64,000 nt of DNA from UBA1127 sp965116355 (GTDB taxonomy: Bacteria > Chloroflexota > Dehalococcoidia > Lucifugimonadales > UBA1127). The stretch is taken from the NCBI GenBank assembly GCA_965116355.1, contig OZ220679.1, positions 620,001 to 684,000 of the forward strand, written 5' to 3'. The notes under the pieces are model-generated. The model searched no databases and was not told where the DNA came from. It saw only the letters and a program-made list of their open reading frames with translations. A program made the translations under genes and the position numbers. Positions 29,001-38,349 of this stretch are shown piece by piece (the stretch's first letter is position 1; each line of letters begins with the position of its first letter).

Positions 29001-32000
29001 TCGCCCAGTATCGGCACGGTCACGGTCTTGGACCGCGCGGGCGGCGCGAACGTCAGCGTGCCGGATGCCGACGTGTAGTCGACGCCGGCCGTGGCCGCCG
29101 TGGCCCCGGTCCCTTCCGCCGTCGCCCACTCGGTCGTGATGGTCAGCTGCGTGGGGTCTCCCAGGAGCGCCACGGTGAACACCAGGTTCTTCGAGCCCGT
29201 GTCCCCCTCCGTCACGCTCGCGTCGCCGATGGACAGCCGCGACGGCCCCTCGTCGTCGTTGATCGTGCCCGTGCCCGTCGTGTCGGTTATGCCCGCGTTG
29301 GACGCGCTGGAGAGCGTCACAGTGAACGTCTCTGCGGGGTCGGAGTCCTGGACGTTGTCCCCCGTGATCGACACCGTGAAGGTCCTGGTGGTAACGCTGG
29401 GCGCGAAGGTGAGCGTGCCGCTCTTCGCCGTGTAGTCCGTGCCCTGCGTCGCCGTGCCGCCGGAGGTCGCGTACTCCACCGTCACCGTCTTCTCGCTCGC
29501 CGCGCTGAGCGTCACCGTGAACGTCATCGCCACCGTCGCGTCGGTCTCGTTCACCTCGGCGTCGTCGATCGACAGCCCCGGCGGTGGGTCGTCGTCGTTG
29601 ATCGTGCCCGTCGCGTCGCGGTCCGCCGTGGCGACCGTCGCGTTGGACGGGCTGGAGATGCGCACCGTGAACGTCTCGTTGTCCTCGTCGGTGGTGTCGT
29701 CCACCACGGTGACCGGGAACGTCTTCGTGGTGTCGCCCGCGGCGAAGGTCAGCGTGCCCGCCGCCGCGCCGTAGTCCGTGGCCTCCGCCGTGCGGCCGGT
29801 GGTGAGCGTCGCATACTGCACGGTCACCTGACGGCCGCTCACCGGGGTCAGCGTCACCGTGAACGTGATGTTCCCCGACTCACTGTTGGAACCCGAACCC
29901 GAGTCCGCGTCCGCGATGGTGAGCGCGGGCAGCGGGTCGTTGTCCTTGATCTTGCCCGTCGCAGTGGAATCGTCTACGCCCGCGTTGACCGCGTTCATCA
30001 GCGTCACCGTGAACGTCTCGTCATCCTCGTCCAGCGTGTCGCCGGTAATGGGAACCGCGAAGGTCTGTCTTGTCGCGCCCGCCGAGAACGTGAGGGTTCC
30101 CGACGTCGCCGTGTAGTCCGTGTCCTCCACCGCCGTGCCGCCGGACGTTTCGTACTCGACCGTCACCTCTTTCCCGCTGGGTTCGTCCAACTTCACTGTG
30201 AACACGAGGCTCGACGTCGCGTCCGTCTCCGTCCGCTCAGCGTCACTGATTCCGAGCTCCGCCTCATCGTCGTCGTCCCTGATCATCGCCACGCCGATGC
30301 CGACGCCGTCGAGGGTCGCGTTGGTCGGGGTCGAGAGCTTCACCGCGAACGTCTCGTCATGCTCGTCCAGCTTGTCGCCTTTGACCGTCACCTGGATGCT
30401 CTGGGTCAGTGTCGTCGTGCCCGCGGCGAACGTCAGCGTGCCCGTTTTCGCCGTGAAGTCGGCGGGCGCCGTCGCACTGCCTGCCGACGTCCCGTACTCC
30501 ACCGTCACCTGCTTCGCGCTCTGCGCGTCCAGCGTCACCGTGAACGTCACGTTATGGTCGGCGTTCCCTTCGTCCACGGCTATGTCGTTGATCGAGAGTA
30601 CGGGCGGGTCGTCGTCGTCGTTGATCGTGCCCGTGCCGTCGCGGTCCGCCGTGGCGAGGGTCGCGTTGGTTGGATTTGACAGCCGCACCGTGAACGTCTC
30701 GTTCTCCTCGTCCAGGGTGTCGCCCAGCACCGCGATCGAGATGGTCTTCTCCCTGACGCCCGCGGCAAACGTGAGCGTGCCGGACTTGGCCGTGTAGTCC
30801 GTGCCGGAGGTGGCCGTGCCGGTGGTGAGCGTCCTGTACTCCACCGTCACCTCGCGGCCGCTTGCGTCGTCGAGCCGCACACTGAAGTTGATGTTCCCGG
30901 ACTCGCTATTGGAGCCCGACCCCGAGTCCGCGTTCCGAATGTCCACCGCCGGCATGTCGTCGTCGTCCGTGATCGTGCCCGTTGCCGTCGCCGTGCTGAT
31001 GGACGCGCTGACCGCGCTCGACAGCCGCATCTCGAAGGTGTCGCTGTCCGCCTCGTCCAGCTTGTCGCCGGCGATCGTCACCGGGATGTTCTGGGTCAGC
31101 GTCGTCGTTTGGGCCGCGAACGTCAGTGTGCCGGACGCCGTCGTGAAGTCGTCGCCCGCCGTGGCCGTCCCGTCCGCCGTCGTGTACTGCACCGTCACCC
31201 GCTTGTTGCTCTGCGCGCTGAGGGTCACGGCGAAGGTCATGGTCTTTGAGCCGCTGTTCCCCTCCGCCAGCGCCGAGGGCGTACCCACGCTCAGCGTCGG
31301 CTCCGGGTCGTCGTCCCTGATTTGGCCCGTCCCCGTCGCCTGCGAGAGGGTCCCGGCGGACTGGTTGGAGAGCGTCACCCGAAACACCCTGTCGATGTCG
31401 TCCCTGGTATCTCCCGCCGTGTCGACGGTGAAGGTCCGGGTCCGCGCGTTGGCGGCGAACGTCAGAGTGCCGGACGTATCCGTGTAGTCTTCGCCCGCGA
31501 TGGCACTGATGTTGGAGGTCGCGTACTGCACGGTCACCTGCTTCGCGCTCAGCGGGTTGAGCCTGACCTCGAAGGTGAGGGTGGCGCCCTCGTCGTCTGA
31601 CGCGTTGTTGATGACGAAGGCCACCGTGTCGTTGTCGTTGATCGTGCCGGCAGCCGTGGCCGTGCCCAGCACCGCGCCGCCGGTCGGGCTTGTGAGCGTC
31701 ACCGTGAACGTCTCGTTGTCCTCGTCCACGTTGTCGTCGTCCGTCGCCACGGTGAACGTCTTGCTGGTGTCGCTCGCGGCGAACGACAGCGTGCCCGACG
31801 TCGCCGTGTAGTCCGTGCCCTGCGTCGCCGTTCCGCCGGACGTGGCGTACTGCACCGACGTTGCGCCCGTGCTCGCCGGACTGAGCGACACCGTGAACGT
31901 GACGTCGCTGCCCTCCGTGGCGTCGGCGGCGGCAATGGAGAACGTCGGTTGGTCGTCGTCCTCAATGGTGCCCGTCGCGGTCGCCGTGCCCAGCGCCGCG

Positions 32001-34639
32001 TTGGAGGACGGGCTGGTGAGCGTCACGGTGAAGGTCTCGTCACCCTCCGTCGTCGTGTCTTCCGTCGTGGCCACCGTGAACGTGTTGCTGTCCGTGTTCG
32101 CCGCGATGGTCAGCGTGCCGGACGTCGTCGTGTAGTCCGTGCCCGCCGTCGCCGTGTCGCTTGACTCCACGGACGTGGCGTACTCCACCGTCACGGCGTT
32201 GGAGTCCTGCTCCGAGAGCGAGACGGTGAACGTCATCGCATCGCCCTCTTCGGCGGACGCGTTGGCGATGGACAGCTCGGGGAGGGTGTTGTTGGTCACC
32301 GTCTGGCTGGAGGTGATCGCGGCGGCCTCCAGGCGCGCGGCGTTGGTGATCGCGTTGCTTCCCGGCACGGTGTAGGTCATCGTCACCGTGTCGCCCTGGG
32401 AGACGCGGCTGGCGAGCGTCAGCGCCACCGCGCTGCCGCTGACGTCTACGCTGTCCACGGTGACGCTGGACGAGTCGCTGGTGACCGCGAAGGCGCTTGT
32501 CGCCGGGGTCTCACGCTCGTCGAGCGCCTCGTCGTAGGTGAGGGTGAGGGTGTCGCCGTTCACCTCCGCCGTCTGCAGCGCCGGGGCGGTGGTGTCCTTC
32601 GCCGAGCCGTAAAACCGGAGCTGCAGCGCACGGTTTGGCCAACTGGCGGTGCAATTGTCGTTCCCGCAGACCGTGTTTGGCATCGACCATCCGAACATGG
32701 ACTGCTTGTCCGCCCCGGCGCTGTTCGCAGCCCTCATAACCATTGTCCAGGTTCCCGAGTGCTTTCGGAACCGGAACCGGTAGGTGGTGTTCGGGTCCAG
32801 CTCGATCGGGCTGGTCGCGTAGAAGAAGTTGGAATTACCGTGTCTGATCGTGGTGCCCAGGACGTGGAATGTGCCGACCACGGTGTTGTCGGAGTCCTTG
32901 CGGATATCCAGGGTCCAACGTCCGGGAGGGCTTGGCACCGAGCCGAGGTACACGCGTGTTGCGTTGACGACGTACCCCTCCGCGCTGGGCCCGGTCGTGA
33001 ACCTTGTCATCACGATGCTTGTCAACTGAGCCTGGATATCGCCGCCGGCACCGTGGTCCCTGAAGATAGTGTTGCCCCCGCTATGGTTGAGGGGGTGGCG
33101 CCAGACGGTGATGGTGTACGTCTCGGTGGACGTGGTGTCCTCGGCGGTGACGGTGACGGTGATGGTGTTCTCGCCCACGGTCAGGTCCACCTGGTGGTCG
33201 GCGTCGGTGTTGCTGGCGTCCGCTGGCGTGATGGCGAAGGTGGCGTTGGAGTCGTTGGCCGTGGCGGCGACGGTGACCTCGTCCGTGGAGTTCTTCACTG
33301 CGCTGGTGTAGCTGGTCGTCGCGGAGTCGAAGGCGGGGTCCAGGCCGCTGCTGATGGTGAGCGCGCTGAGCGTGGCGTCCGTGTTCGCTACCGAGCTGTT
33401 GGTGACGGTCTGGCTGGAGGTGATCGCGGCGGCCTTGAGCCTCCCGGCGTTGGTGATCGCGTTGCTTCCGGGCACGGTGTAGGTCATGGTCACCGTGTCG
33501 CCCGCGCCCACCCTCCTGGCGAGCGTCAGCGCCACCTCGCTGCCGCTCACTCCCACGCTGTCCACGCCGACGCCTGACCCACCGCTGGTCACCGTGAACG
33601 CGCTTGTCGCAGGCGTCCTGCGCTCGTCCAGGGCCTCGTCGTAGGTGAGGGTCAGCGTGTCGCCGTCCACCACCGCCGTCTGCAGCGCCGGCGCGGTGGC
33701 GTCCACGGCCGTGCCGCGCAGCCGGAAACGAATCATGCGGTTGTCAATGAGGTAGGTACAGGCGATGTTTGAACAGACCCTATTGTCGCCTGACCATCCG
33801 TACGCACTGTCGCTGTGGGCGCCCGAGGCGTACGCCTCACGAATGTGCAACTTCCAGGTGCCCGTATGCTTCTCGACCCGAATCACGTATTCGGTGTTCG
33901 CGTCGAGGGTGAACGGCTCCCTCGCGGGGATCTCCCAAATGCTCCTCTGCCAGCTGGTCCTGGAGACGTGGAAGCTGCCGACCGTGGAGTCTTCGTTTGG
34001 GTTGCGGATCTCGAGGGTCCAGTTACCGGGAGGGTCCGGTATTTCGTCGAACCACACCTGCACGGCATTGATGGTGTAGCCCTGCTCGCTGGGACCTGTC
34101 GTGAACCGGTTCCGACTGGAGGAGGTGCCGCTGGAAAACGTAGTACGTCTGAGGGTCGACCTGTCTTCTTTGCTCCGGAAGAGCCAGCCGTCGATCTCGG
34201 GGTGGCGCCACACCGTGATCGTGTACGTCTCGGTGGACGTGGTGTCCTCGGCGGTGACGGTGACCGTGATGGTGTTCTCGCCCGTGGACAGGTCCACCTG
34301 GTGGCCGCTGTCCGCGTGCGCGTCGGTGGACGGGGTGAAGGCAATGGTGGCGTTGGAGTCGTTCGCCGTGGCGGTCACTGTGACCCGGCTCGTGCCGTGC
34401 AGCACAGCGCTCTTGTACTCGGTCGTCCCCGAGGCGAAGACCGGGTCCAGGCCGCCGATGCGCGTGCCGCCGCTGACGTTGAGCGCGCTGAGCGTGGCGT
34501 CCGTGGACTGCAAACGCGGCGCGGCAAGTACGCCCCCGCCGCCGCTGTGCAGCAGCAGGGCGTAGGCCGCGATCGCCGCAAGGAGGGCTAGGACTCCGAG
34601 CGATGCGAGGAGATGGTTGGCCATGGGGGTACCGTTCAT
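26039..34639 (-). CDS. Giant secreted Calx-beta/cadherin repeat protein (2866 aa)
   Basis: A hydrophobic signal segment (about 7-30) is followed by two repeats of a three-part block. Each has a cadherin-like beta-sandwich (VTVTATANDSNATIAF type), a jelly-roll-like segment with RFTTGPS and PGRWTLDIR, and a SwmB-like segment (LTLTYDEALDE). Then come about fifteen Calx-beta repeats, each about 100-120 residues, with the pattern LSIADA-x-EG-TFTVSL-ATADGTATA-DYTA-SGTLTFAAG-DDxxDExDETFTV and a DDD junction. A further beta domain, a cadherin-like domain (about 2640-2740) and a C-terminal EF-hand module (DGNGDEAISRDE, about 2822-2833) end the protein. Repeats bind Ca2+ in known families; adhesion or matrix formation is inferred. 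An alternative ATG lies 15 bases downstream of 34639. It is divergent from kinase fusion 3 and coupled to the 260-residue protein. Confidence 0.92.
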   Translation of the reverse strand: MNGTPMANHLLASLGVLALLAAIAAYALLLHSGGGGVLAAPRLQSTDATLSALNVSGGTRIGGLDPVFASGTTEYKSAVLHGTSRVTVTATANDSNATIAFTPSTDAHADSGHQVDLSTGENTITVTVTAEDTTSTETYTITVWRHPEIDGWLFRSKEDRSTLRRTTFSSGTSSSRNRFTTGPSEQGYTINAVQVWFDEIPDPPGNWTLEIRNPNEDSTVGSFHVSRTSWQRSIWEIPAREPFTLDANTEYVIRVEKHTGTWKLHIREAYASGAHSDSAYGWSGDNRVCSNIACTYLIDNRMIRFRLRGTAVDATAPALQTAVVDGDTLTLTYDEALDERRTPATSAFTVTSGGSGVGVDSVGVSGSEVALTLARRVGAGDTVTMTYTVPGSNAITNAGRLKAAAITSSQTVTNSSVANTDATLSALTISSGLDPAFDSATTSYTSAVKNSTDEVTVAATANDSNATFAITPADASNTDADHQVDLTVGENTITVTVTAEDTTSTETYTITVWRHPLNHSGGNTIFRDHGAGGDIQAQLTSIVMTRFTTGPSAEGYVVNATRVYLGSVPSPPGRWTLDIRKDSDNTVVGTFHVLGTTIRHGNSNFFYATSPIELDPNTTYRFRFRKHSGTWTMVMRAANSAGADKQSMFGWSMPNTVCGNDNCTASWPNRALQLRFYGSAKDTTAPALQTAEVNGDTLTLTYDEALDERETPATSAFAVTSDSSSVTVDSVDVSGSAVALTLASRVSQGDTVTMTYTVPGSNAITNAARLEAAAITSSQTVTNNTLPELSIANASAEEGDAMTFTVSLSEQDSNAVTVEYATSVESSDTATAGTDYTTTSGTLTIAANTDSNTFTVATTEDTTTEGDETFTVTLTSPSSNAALGTATATGTIEDDDQPTFSIAAADATEGSDVTFTVSLSPASTGATSVQYATSGGTATQGTDYTATSGTLSFAASDTSKTFTVATDDDNVDEDNETFTVTLTSPTGGAVLGTATAAGTINDNDTVAFVINNASDDEGATLTFEVRLNPLSAKQVTVQYATSNISAIAGEDYTDTSGTLTFAANARTRTFTVDTAGDTRDDIDRVFRVTLSNQSAGTLSQATGTGQIRDDDPEPTLSVGTPSALAEGNSGSKTMTFAVTLSAQSNKRVTVQYTTADGTATAGDDFTTASGTLTFAAQTTTLTQNIPVTIAGDKLDEADSDTFEMRLSSAVSASISTATATGTITDDDDMPAVDIRNADSGSGSNSESGNINFSVRLDDASGREVTVEYRTLTTGTATSGTDYTAKSGTLTFAAGVREKTISIAVLGDTLDEENETFTVRLSNPTNATLATADRDGTGTINDDDDPPVLSINDIAVDEGNADHNVTFTVTLDAQSAKQVTVEYGTSAGSATAPADFTAKTGTLTFAAGTTTLTQSIQVTVKGDKLDEHDETFAVKLSTPTNATLDGVGIGVAMIRDDDDEAELGISDAERTETDATSSLVFTVKLDEPSGKEVTVEYETSGGTAVEDTDYTATSGTLTFSAGATRQTFAVPITGDTLDEDDETFTVTLMNAVNAGVDDSTATGKIKDNDPLPALTIADADSGSGSNSESGNITFTVTLTPVSGRQVTVQYATLTTGRTAEATDYGAAAGTLTFAAGDTTKTFPVTVVDDTTDEDNETFTVRISSPSNATVATADRDATGTINDDDPPPGLSIDDAEVNETDATVAMTFTVTLSAASEKTVTVEYATSGGTATQGTDYTAKSGTLTFAPSVTTRTFTVSITGDNVQDSDPAETFTVTLSSASNAGITDTTGTGTINDDEGPSRLSIGDASVTEGDTGSKNLVFTVALLGDPTQLTITTEWATAEGTGATAATAGVDYTSASGTLTFAPPARSKTVTVPILGDKLDEHNETFTVTLSNENNADVAKATATGTITDNDPLPRARIHTELEIEKEDGVVELFVAFAVEGKDLKFPVTLSEASGRDVVLNYRTLDPLTRIPAAVPGEDYTAVTAGTVTFAAGETLKKITITTIDDSVSKYPGFLDVLLSLPSPAHAALARARTHGRISDNEATPTFSVDAATADEGDGTLNFTVTLTPASTNDTTVNFATLDSTAVQGVDYTARSGTLTFAANATSQTVSVPLRDDTLDEDDETFRLRLSDPSSGLQLGTSTATGTITDDDDPPAVSTVAVEARESAGTFQVPVTLGTASGRTVTIEWRTAAGTATAGEDFTAASGTLTFSAGDTSENAEVVILQDTTAEQDETFTLSLTSTDGTADVSSTTVTVTILDDEARPRLSIADATKSEDSSPMTFTVSLSVQSGFEVTVQWQTADGTATAPDDYTAVTAGTLTFAAGTTSVDIEVALVDDNVHDAANDETFTVRLFGAVNADIQRATATGTIIDDEGPPKLSIADAELAEGADTETSSMTFMVTLTGDPEGDVTVNYRTIGGTATQGTDYEAKTGTLTFSQSAGETSKNIEVVVRGDDDFEGDETFRVQLSNGRVDTETVPILVADATGTILDDDPGVSTAPASLAIREGGNDQYQVRLHTDPGATVTVDITSDNEDVTVSSDSLTFTTANWDTPQTVIVTVAQDGDSSNESARLTHDVTGYGTVTSGTPVNVSVTDDDARRQPPPPLLTTVPNRVPEFAEGETAARWVEENSERGTNIGSPIAATDLDGDTLTYALTGEDAAAFDIVSSTGQLRTRDNLDYETRSAYTFRVYVLDGKGAGGSDDNSIDDFISVTITVLDRDEDGTITFSETEPRPMTALTAELADPDGEVSDVTWVWERSTEGTAWAGIPGATSASYTPADGDSGAYLRVVASYTDPNGPSKSAMASLDSPVASRSLIERYDGNGDEAISRDEALQAVSDYFDGLITLMEVLAVINLYFESPAT

Positions 34640-34790
34640 GGCGGTTACAATCCTACTCTCCGGCTATGTTGTTCTTATGGATTTCAACCCCCTGAAGCCG
34701 TGTATTTATTGTGTGTTTTTGTCATATCCGCTAGAATCACCTTGAATTGGGGCCCTATGCCCAAACCGTTCTCGATCCTGAGGTGTACGG
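34640..34790. promoter_or_regulatory. Divergent control region between giant protein 2 and kinase fusion 3
   Basis: These 151 bases separate the two divergent starts. The AT-rich core at about 34695-34730 contains TTATTGTGTGTTTTTGTCATA. TGTGTGT at 34710 and TGTCATA at 34720 could be a diverged version of the TGTKGCA direct repeat, but the period is 10 bases and the match is weak. GAGGTG just before the plus-strand ATG is a plausible ribosome-binding site. Confidence 0.4.
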
Positions 34791-37181
34791 ATGAGACCTG
34801 CCGAGGAGCTACAGCAAGAGAACGCCGTGCTCAGGGAGCGCCTGTCCCGCCTCAATGAGGCCAGCCTGCGTGTCAATGAGAGCCTCGACCTGGGCGAGGC
34901 GCTCCGAGAGATGATCGAGAGCGCCCTCGCCCTCACCGGGGCGCGTATAGGGGGCATCACCACGCTGGACGACGACGGCCGGATGCAGGAGTTCGTCGGC
35001 TCAGGGTTCACCGACGACGAGTACGAGCAGCTGATGTCGCTGCCCGACGGCCAGCGGGTCTTCGAGTACCTGAGCTCTGTGCCGGAGCCGCTGCGCACGC
35101 CGAACCTGTCGGAACACGTCAGGTCGCAGGGCTTTCCAGGCGGCGCGTTGCTGATGAGGACCTTCCTGGGCGCTCCGGTACGACACCGGGGCCGGCACGT
35201 GGCCCACTTCTACCTGGGGGACAAAGAGGGTGGCCTGGAGTTCACCGACGATGACGAGGAGGTGCTGGCGATGTTCGTCCCGCAGGCGGCGACGGCCATC
35301 GCCAACGCCCGGCGGCACAGGGACGAGCAGCGGGCCAGGGCCGATCTGGAGACGCTGATCGACACCTCTCCGGTTGGAGTGGTGGTCTTCGACGCCATGA
35401 CTGGAGCGCCTGTCTCCTTCAACCGCGAGGCGGCGCGCATCGTTGACGGCCTGCGGGACGCCGACCAGGCGCCCGAACAGCTTCTTGACGTGCTGACCTT
35501 CGTGCGTGCGGACGGACGGGAGGTCTCCCTGCAGGAGTTCCCGGTGGCCGAAGCGCTGAGCCCGGCCGAGACGGTGAGCGCCGAGGAGATCGTGCTGCGG
35601 GTCCCGGACGGCCGGAGCGTCACCGTTCTCCTCAACGCCACGCCCATCCGTTCCGAGCAGGGCGGGTTAGCCTCCTACGTGGTGACCCTACAGGACCTGG
35701 CGCCGCTGGAGGAGCAGGAGCGGCTGCGTGCCGAGTTCCTGGCCATGGTGAGCCACGAGCTCAGGGCTCCGCTGACCTCCGTCAAGGGTTCGGCCGCAAC
35801 GCTCCTCGGCTCGGCGGAGTCGCTGGACCCCGCCGAGATGCGCCAATTCCACCGCATCATCGAGGAGCAGGCCGACCACATGCAGGGCCTGATCAAGGAC
35901 CTGCTGGACGTTGCCCGTATCGAGACGGGAACGCTGTCGGTGGCCCCTGAGCCCGCGGATGCGGCGGCGCTGGTGGACCAGGCGAGAAACGCCTTCCTGA
36001 CCGGAGGGGACCGCAACAACATAGAGTTGGACCTTGAGCCGGACCTGCCCCCGGTGATGGCCGACCGGCAGCGCGTCGTGCAGGTGCTGAGCAACCTCCT
36101 CTCCAACGCGGCAAGGCACTCGCCCGAAACGTCGGTCATCCGGCTGGCAGCCGCGCGCGACGGAGTCCATGTGGCCTTCTCAGTTGCCGACGACGGCATA
36201 GGCGTGTCCAAGGAGCTTCTCCCCTACCTGTTTCGAAAGCACTCCCGGATCGACGGCGACGACCGGAGCGGCATAGCAGGCTCCGGCCTGGGACTGGCCA
36301 TCTGCAAGGGGATCGTGGAGGTCCACGGGGGCCGCATCTGGGCCGAGAGCGATGGGGCGGGCATGGGGGCCCGGTTCACCTTCACCCTTCCCGCGGTCGA
36401 GGAGGGCGTGTACGCGGTTCGGGACAGACCAGCCCTGACCTCGGCCGGCACGCGACGGAGCAGGCGGAGTCCGACGCGCGTCCTCGTCGTTGATGACGAC
36501 CCGCAGATGCTCAGGTACGTGCGGGACGCGCTCACGGATGCGGGCTACGCACCAAAGGTGACCGCCGACCCGGAGGCGGTGGGCCGTCTCATCGAAGAGG
36601 AGAGGCCACATCTGGCACTGCTGGATCTGATGCTGCCTGGGACTGATGGGATAGAGCTGATGGAAAGCGTGCCGGAGCTTGCCCAGGTGCCGGTCATCTT
36701 CCTGTCCGGCTACGGCCGGGACCAGATCGTCGCCCGGGCGCTGGAGGCGGGCGCCGAGGACTACATCGTCAAGCCCTTCTCGCCGACTGAGCTGGTGGCC
36801 AGGATACAGACGGTGCTGCGAAGGCGGGCTGTGCCGGAGCTGCTGGGGTCGTCGGAACCCTTCGAACTGGGCGACCTGAGCATCGACTACGCCCTCCGGC
36901 AGGTGACGGTGGCGGACCGCCAGGTGGAGCTTACGGACACGGAGTACAGGCTGCTGGTGGAGCTTTCGGTCAACGCGGGCATGGTCATGACCCACGACCA
37001 TCTGCTGCAACGCGTCTGGGGTCCCGGACGGGCGGCGCATGCGGGGCAGGTGCGCACCGTGGTCAAGAACCTGCGCCGCAAGCTCGGCGACGACGCGGAC
37101 GATCCCGCCTACTTATTCACCGTGCCCCGCGTCGGCTACCGGATGGCGAAGGGGGATGGGTCAAAGGATGTGGGGGCCTGA
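34791..37181 (+). CDS. GAF-PAS hybrid histidine kinase fused to an OmpR-type response regulator (paralog 3)
   Basis: This 796-residue soluble protein has a coiled-coil start (EELQQENAVLRERLSRL), GAF (about 30-175), PAS-like (about 185-305), and HisKA with MVSHELRAPLTS (H322). HATPase follows (about 425-540, with DDGIGVS and GLGLAICKG), then a receiver with VLVVDDDPQML and phosphoacceptor Asp in LLDLMLPGTDG (about 609), and an OmpR-type winged helix with TDTEYRLLVELS and RVGYRMAK near the end. It is closer to paralog 2 than to paralog 1 in length and wording. No membrane segment is present. It is divergent from the 2866-residue Calx-beta gene, the same layout as at 8 kb. No separate response regulator is needed, because output is on the same chain. 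Confidence 0.95.
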   Translation: MRPAEELQQENAVLRERLSRLNEASLRVNESLDLGEALREMIESALALTGARIGGITTLDDDGRMQEFVGSGFTDDEYEQLMSLPDGQRVFEYLSSVPEPLRTPNLSEHVRSQGFPGGALLMRTFLGAPVRHRGRHVAHFYLGDKEGGLEFTDDDEEVLAMFVPQAATAIANARRHRDEQRARADLETLIDTSPVGVVVFDAMTGAPVSFNREAARIVDGLRDADQAPEQLLDVLTFVRADGREVSLQEFPVAEALSPAETVSAEEIVLRVPDGRSVTVLLNATPIRSEQGGLASYVVTLQDLAPLEEQERLRAEFLAMVSHELRAPLTSVKGSAATLLGSAESLDPAEMRQFHRIIEEQADHMQGLIKDLLDVARIETGTLSVAPEPADAAALVDQARNAFLTGGDRNNIELDLEPDLPPVMADRQRVVQVLSNLLSNAARHSPETSVIRLAAARDGVHVAFSVADDGIGVSKELLPYLFRKHSRIDGDDRSGIAGSGLGLAICKGIVEVHGGRIWAESDGAGMGARFTFTLPAVEEGVYAVRDRPALTSAGTRRSRRSPTRVLVVDDDPQMLRYVRDALTDAGYAPKVTADPEAVGRLIEEERPHLALLDLMLPGTDGIELMESVPELAQVPVIFLSGYGRDQIVARALEAGAEDYIVKPFSPTELVARIQTVLRRRAVPELLGSSEPFELGDLSIDYALRQVTVADRQVELTDTEYRLLVELSVNAGMVMTHDHLLQRVWGPGRAAHAGQVRTVVKNLRRKLGDDADDPAYLFTVPRVGYRMAKGDGSKDVGA

Positions 37182-37347
37182 GGGCTCACCCGCCGCCGAT
37201 GGTTCGGACAGTCTGGAAATCCCTTGAGTGGGTGGGGTTGTTGCCTGATGGCAGGGTGGTGAGAGGACCTCGACTATGAACGGGCCTGCTTCCTGATTGG
37301 TAGGAGTAATGAGTGCAGAGAGAAGAGACTAAGCGGGTGAGACAGAC

Positions 37348-38291
37348 GTGACCAGCCTAGCTGAATTGTTGAGTCAAGCGTTGGAGTATGCCGAGTTTAG
37401 AACGGATCCCGGGACGTCCTATTCTGCGAAGGCGTGGAACGAAGCCCTAACCGATGCCGATGGCAGCGTGTCCGAAACCCAAGATCTCCTAGAGGCGAGT
37501 ATCGAAGTCGGAGATGTTTGGATCGATCAAGTTGCGAACCGTCTTCGGTGCAAACTGAGGGAGTACATAAACGACGACGTTGACTTTATCGGGCACTCGT
37601 TGGCAGCGGATCACCGGACAACAGACGTCGACACCGAGACTATGACCCGCGCCCTCACCAGCTTCACCGGTAGATCGACCACCCATGTGTCCGGTAGTCA
37701 TCTCTATGAGGTTCGCTCGAACTCTCCCGTGCGCAGTTTCGCGAGAGGTTTAATTCGAGCTGCCGTGATTCTGGGACCTGACCGTGCGGCGGAGTTGATT
37801 GGTCATTGGGCTGATGGGGAGCCGCGTCCTCTCAAAGTTCGTGTACTGCTGACCGGTGACCTTCAAATCGACCAATTGCTTGACATAGGTGAAGGGTGCG
37901 CATCTACCAGTTGCCGCTGTCGGCCGATTCATTGCCGGTTCCGATACCGGTGTCCCGAGGAGATCACGAGGTCCACTCCATTCTCGGTCAACCGGTTTTG
38001 GAACTGGACGTGTCCACTGGTCCCGTGTTCTTCTCTCCTTTTACTAGGGACGAGTCGCAGCCTACACTGCAGACCTGCACGGCATTGGGCGACGTTTCGC
38101 TTGACACGTTCCTGCTCGGATTGTCCTTGGTCCGCAATCGACGGATTCGTATAGCGTGGGGATGGACCGACCTGGATGACGCCAGCGCCTTTTCGAAACC
38201 CAGGAGGGTACGTACAGGTGGACTGGGTTTGAAATCCCTCAGAGATGTCAGAGTTGTAAGGTTCGCTTCTTGGGGTCTAGGCCCACCGTAA
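37348..38291 (+). pseudogene. Hypothetical protein gene with a one-base frameshift
   Basis: A GTG at 37348 opens a frame reading TSLAELLSQALEYAEF that stays protein-like up to LLTGDLQIDQLLDIGEG near 37890, then degenerates into Cys/Arg-rich shadow sequence. The next frame takes over at once with VRIYQLPLSADSLPVPIPV and runs to a stop at 38291. Adding one G to the GGG run at about 37889-37891 would join them into a single protein of about 314 residues. I do not recognise the family. Alternatives are two overlapping genes (GTG at 37896), slippage, or a sequencing error. No signal peptide or membrane helix is evident. It follows kinase fusion 3 by 166 bases on the same strand. Confidence 0.6.
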
Positions 38292-38349
38292 ACATCACGG
38301 TTGCCCCGTTGGGGCGTCAAGGGTGTTGATGAGAGCACGTCCACTGACA

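Noticed and set aside
34710..34726. TGTGTGT/TGTCATA as a full member of the TGTKGCA operator set
   Set aside because: The half-sites match poorly and the period is 10 rather than 11, so I list it only as a weak possibility in the control region.
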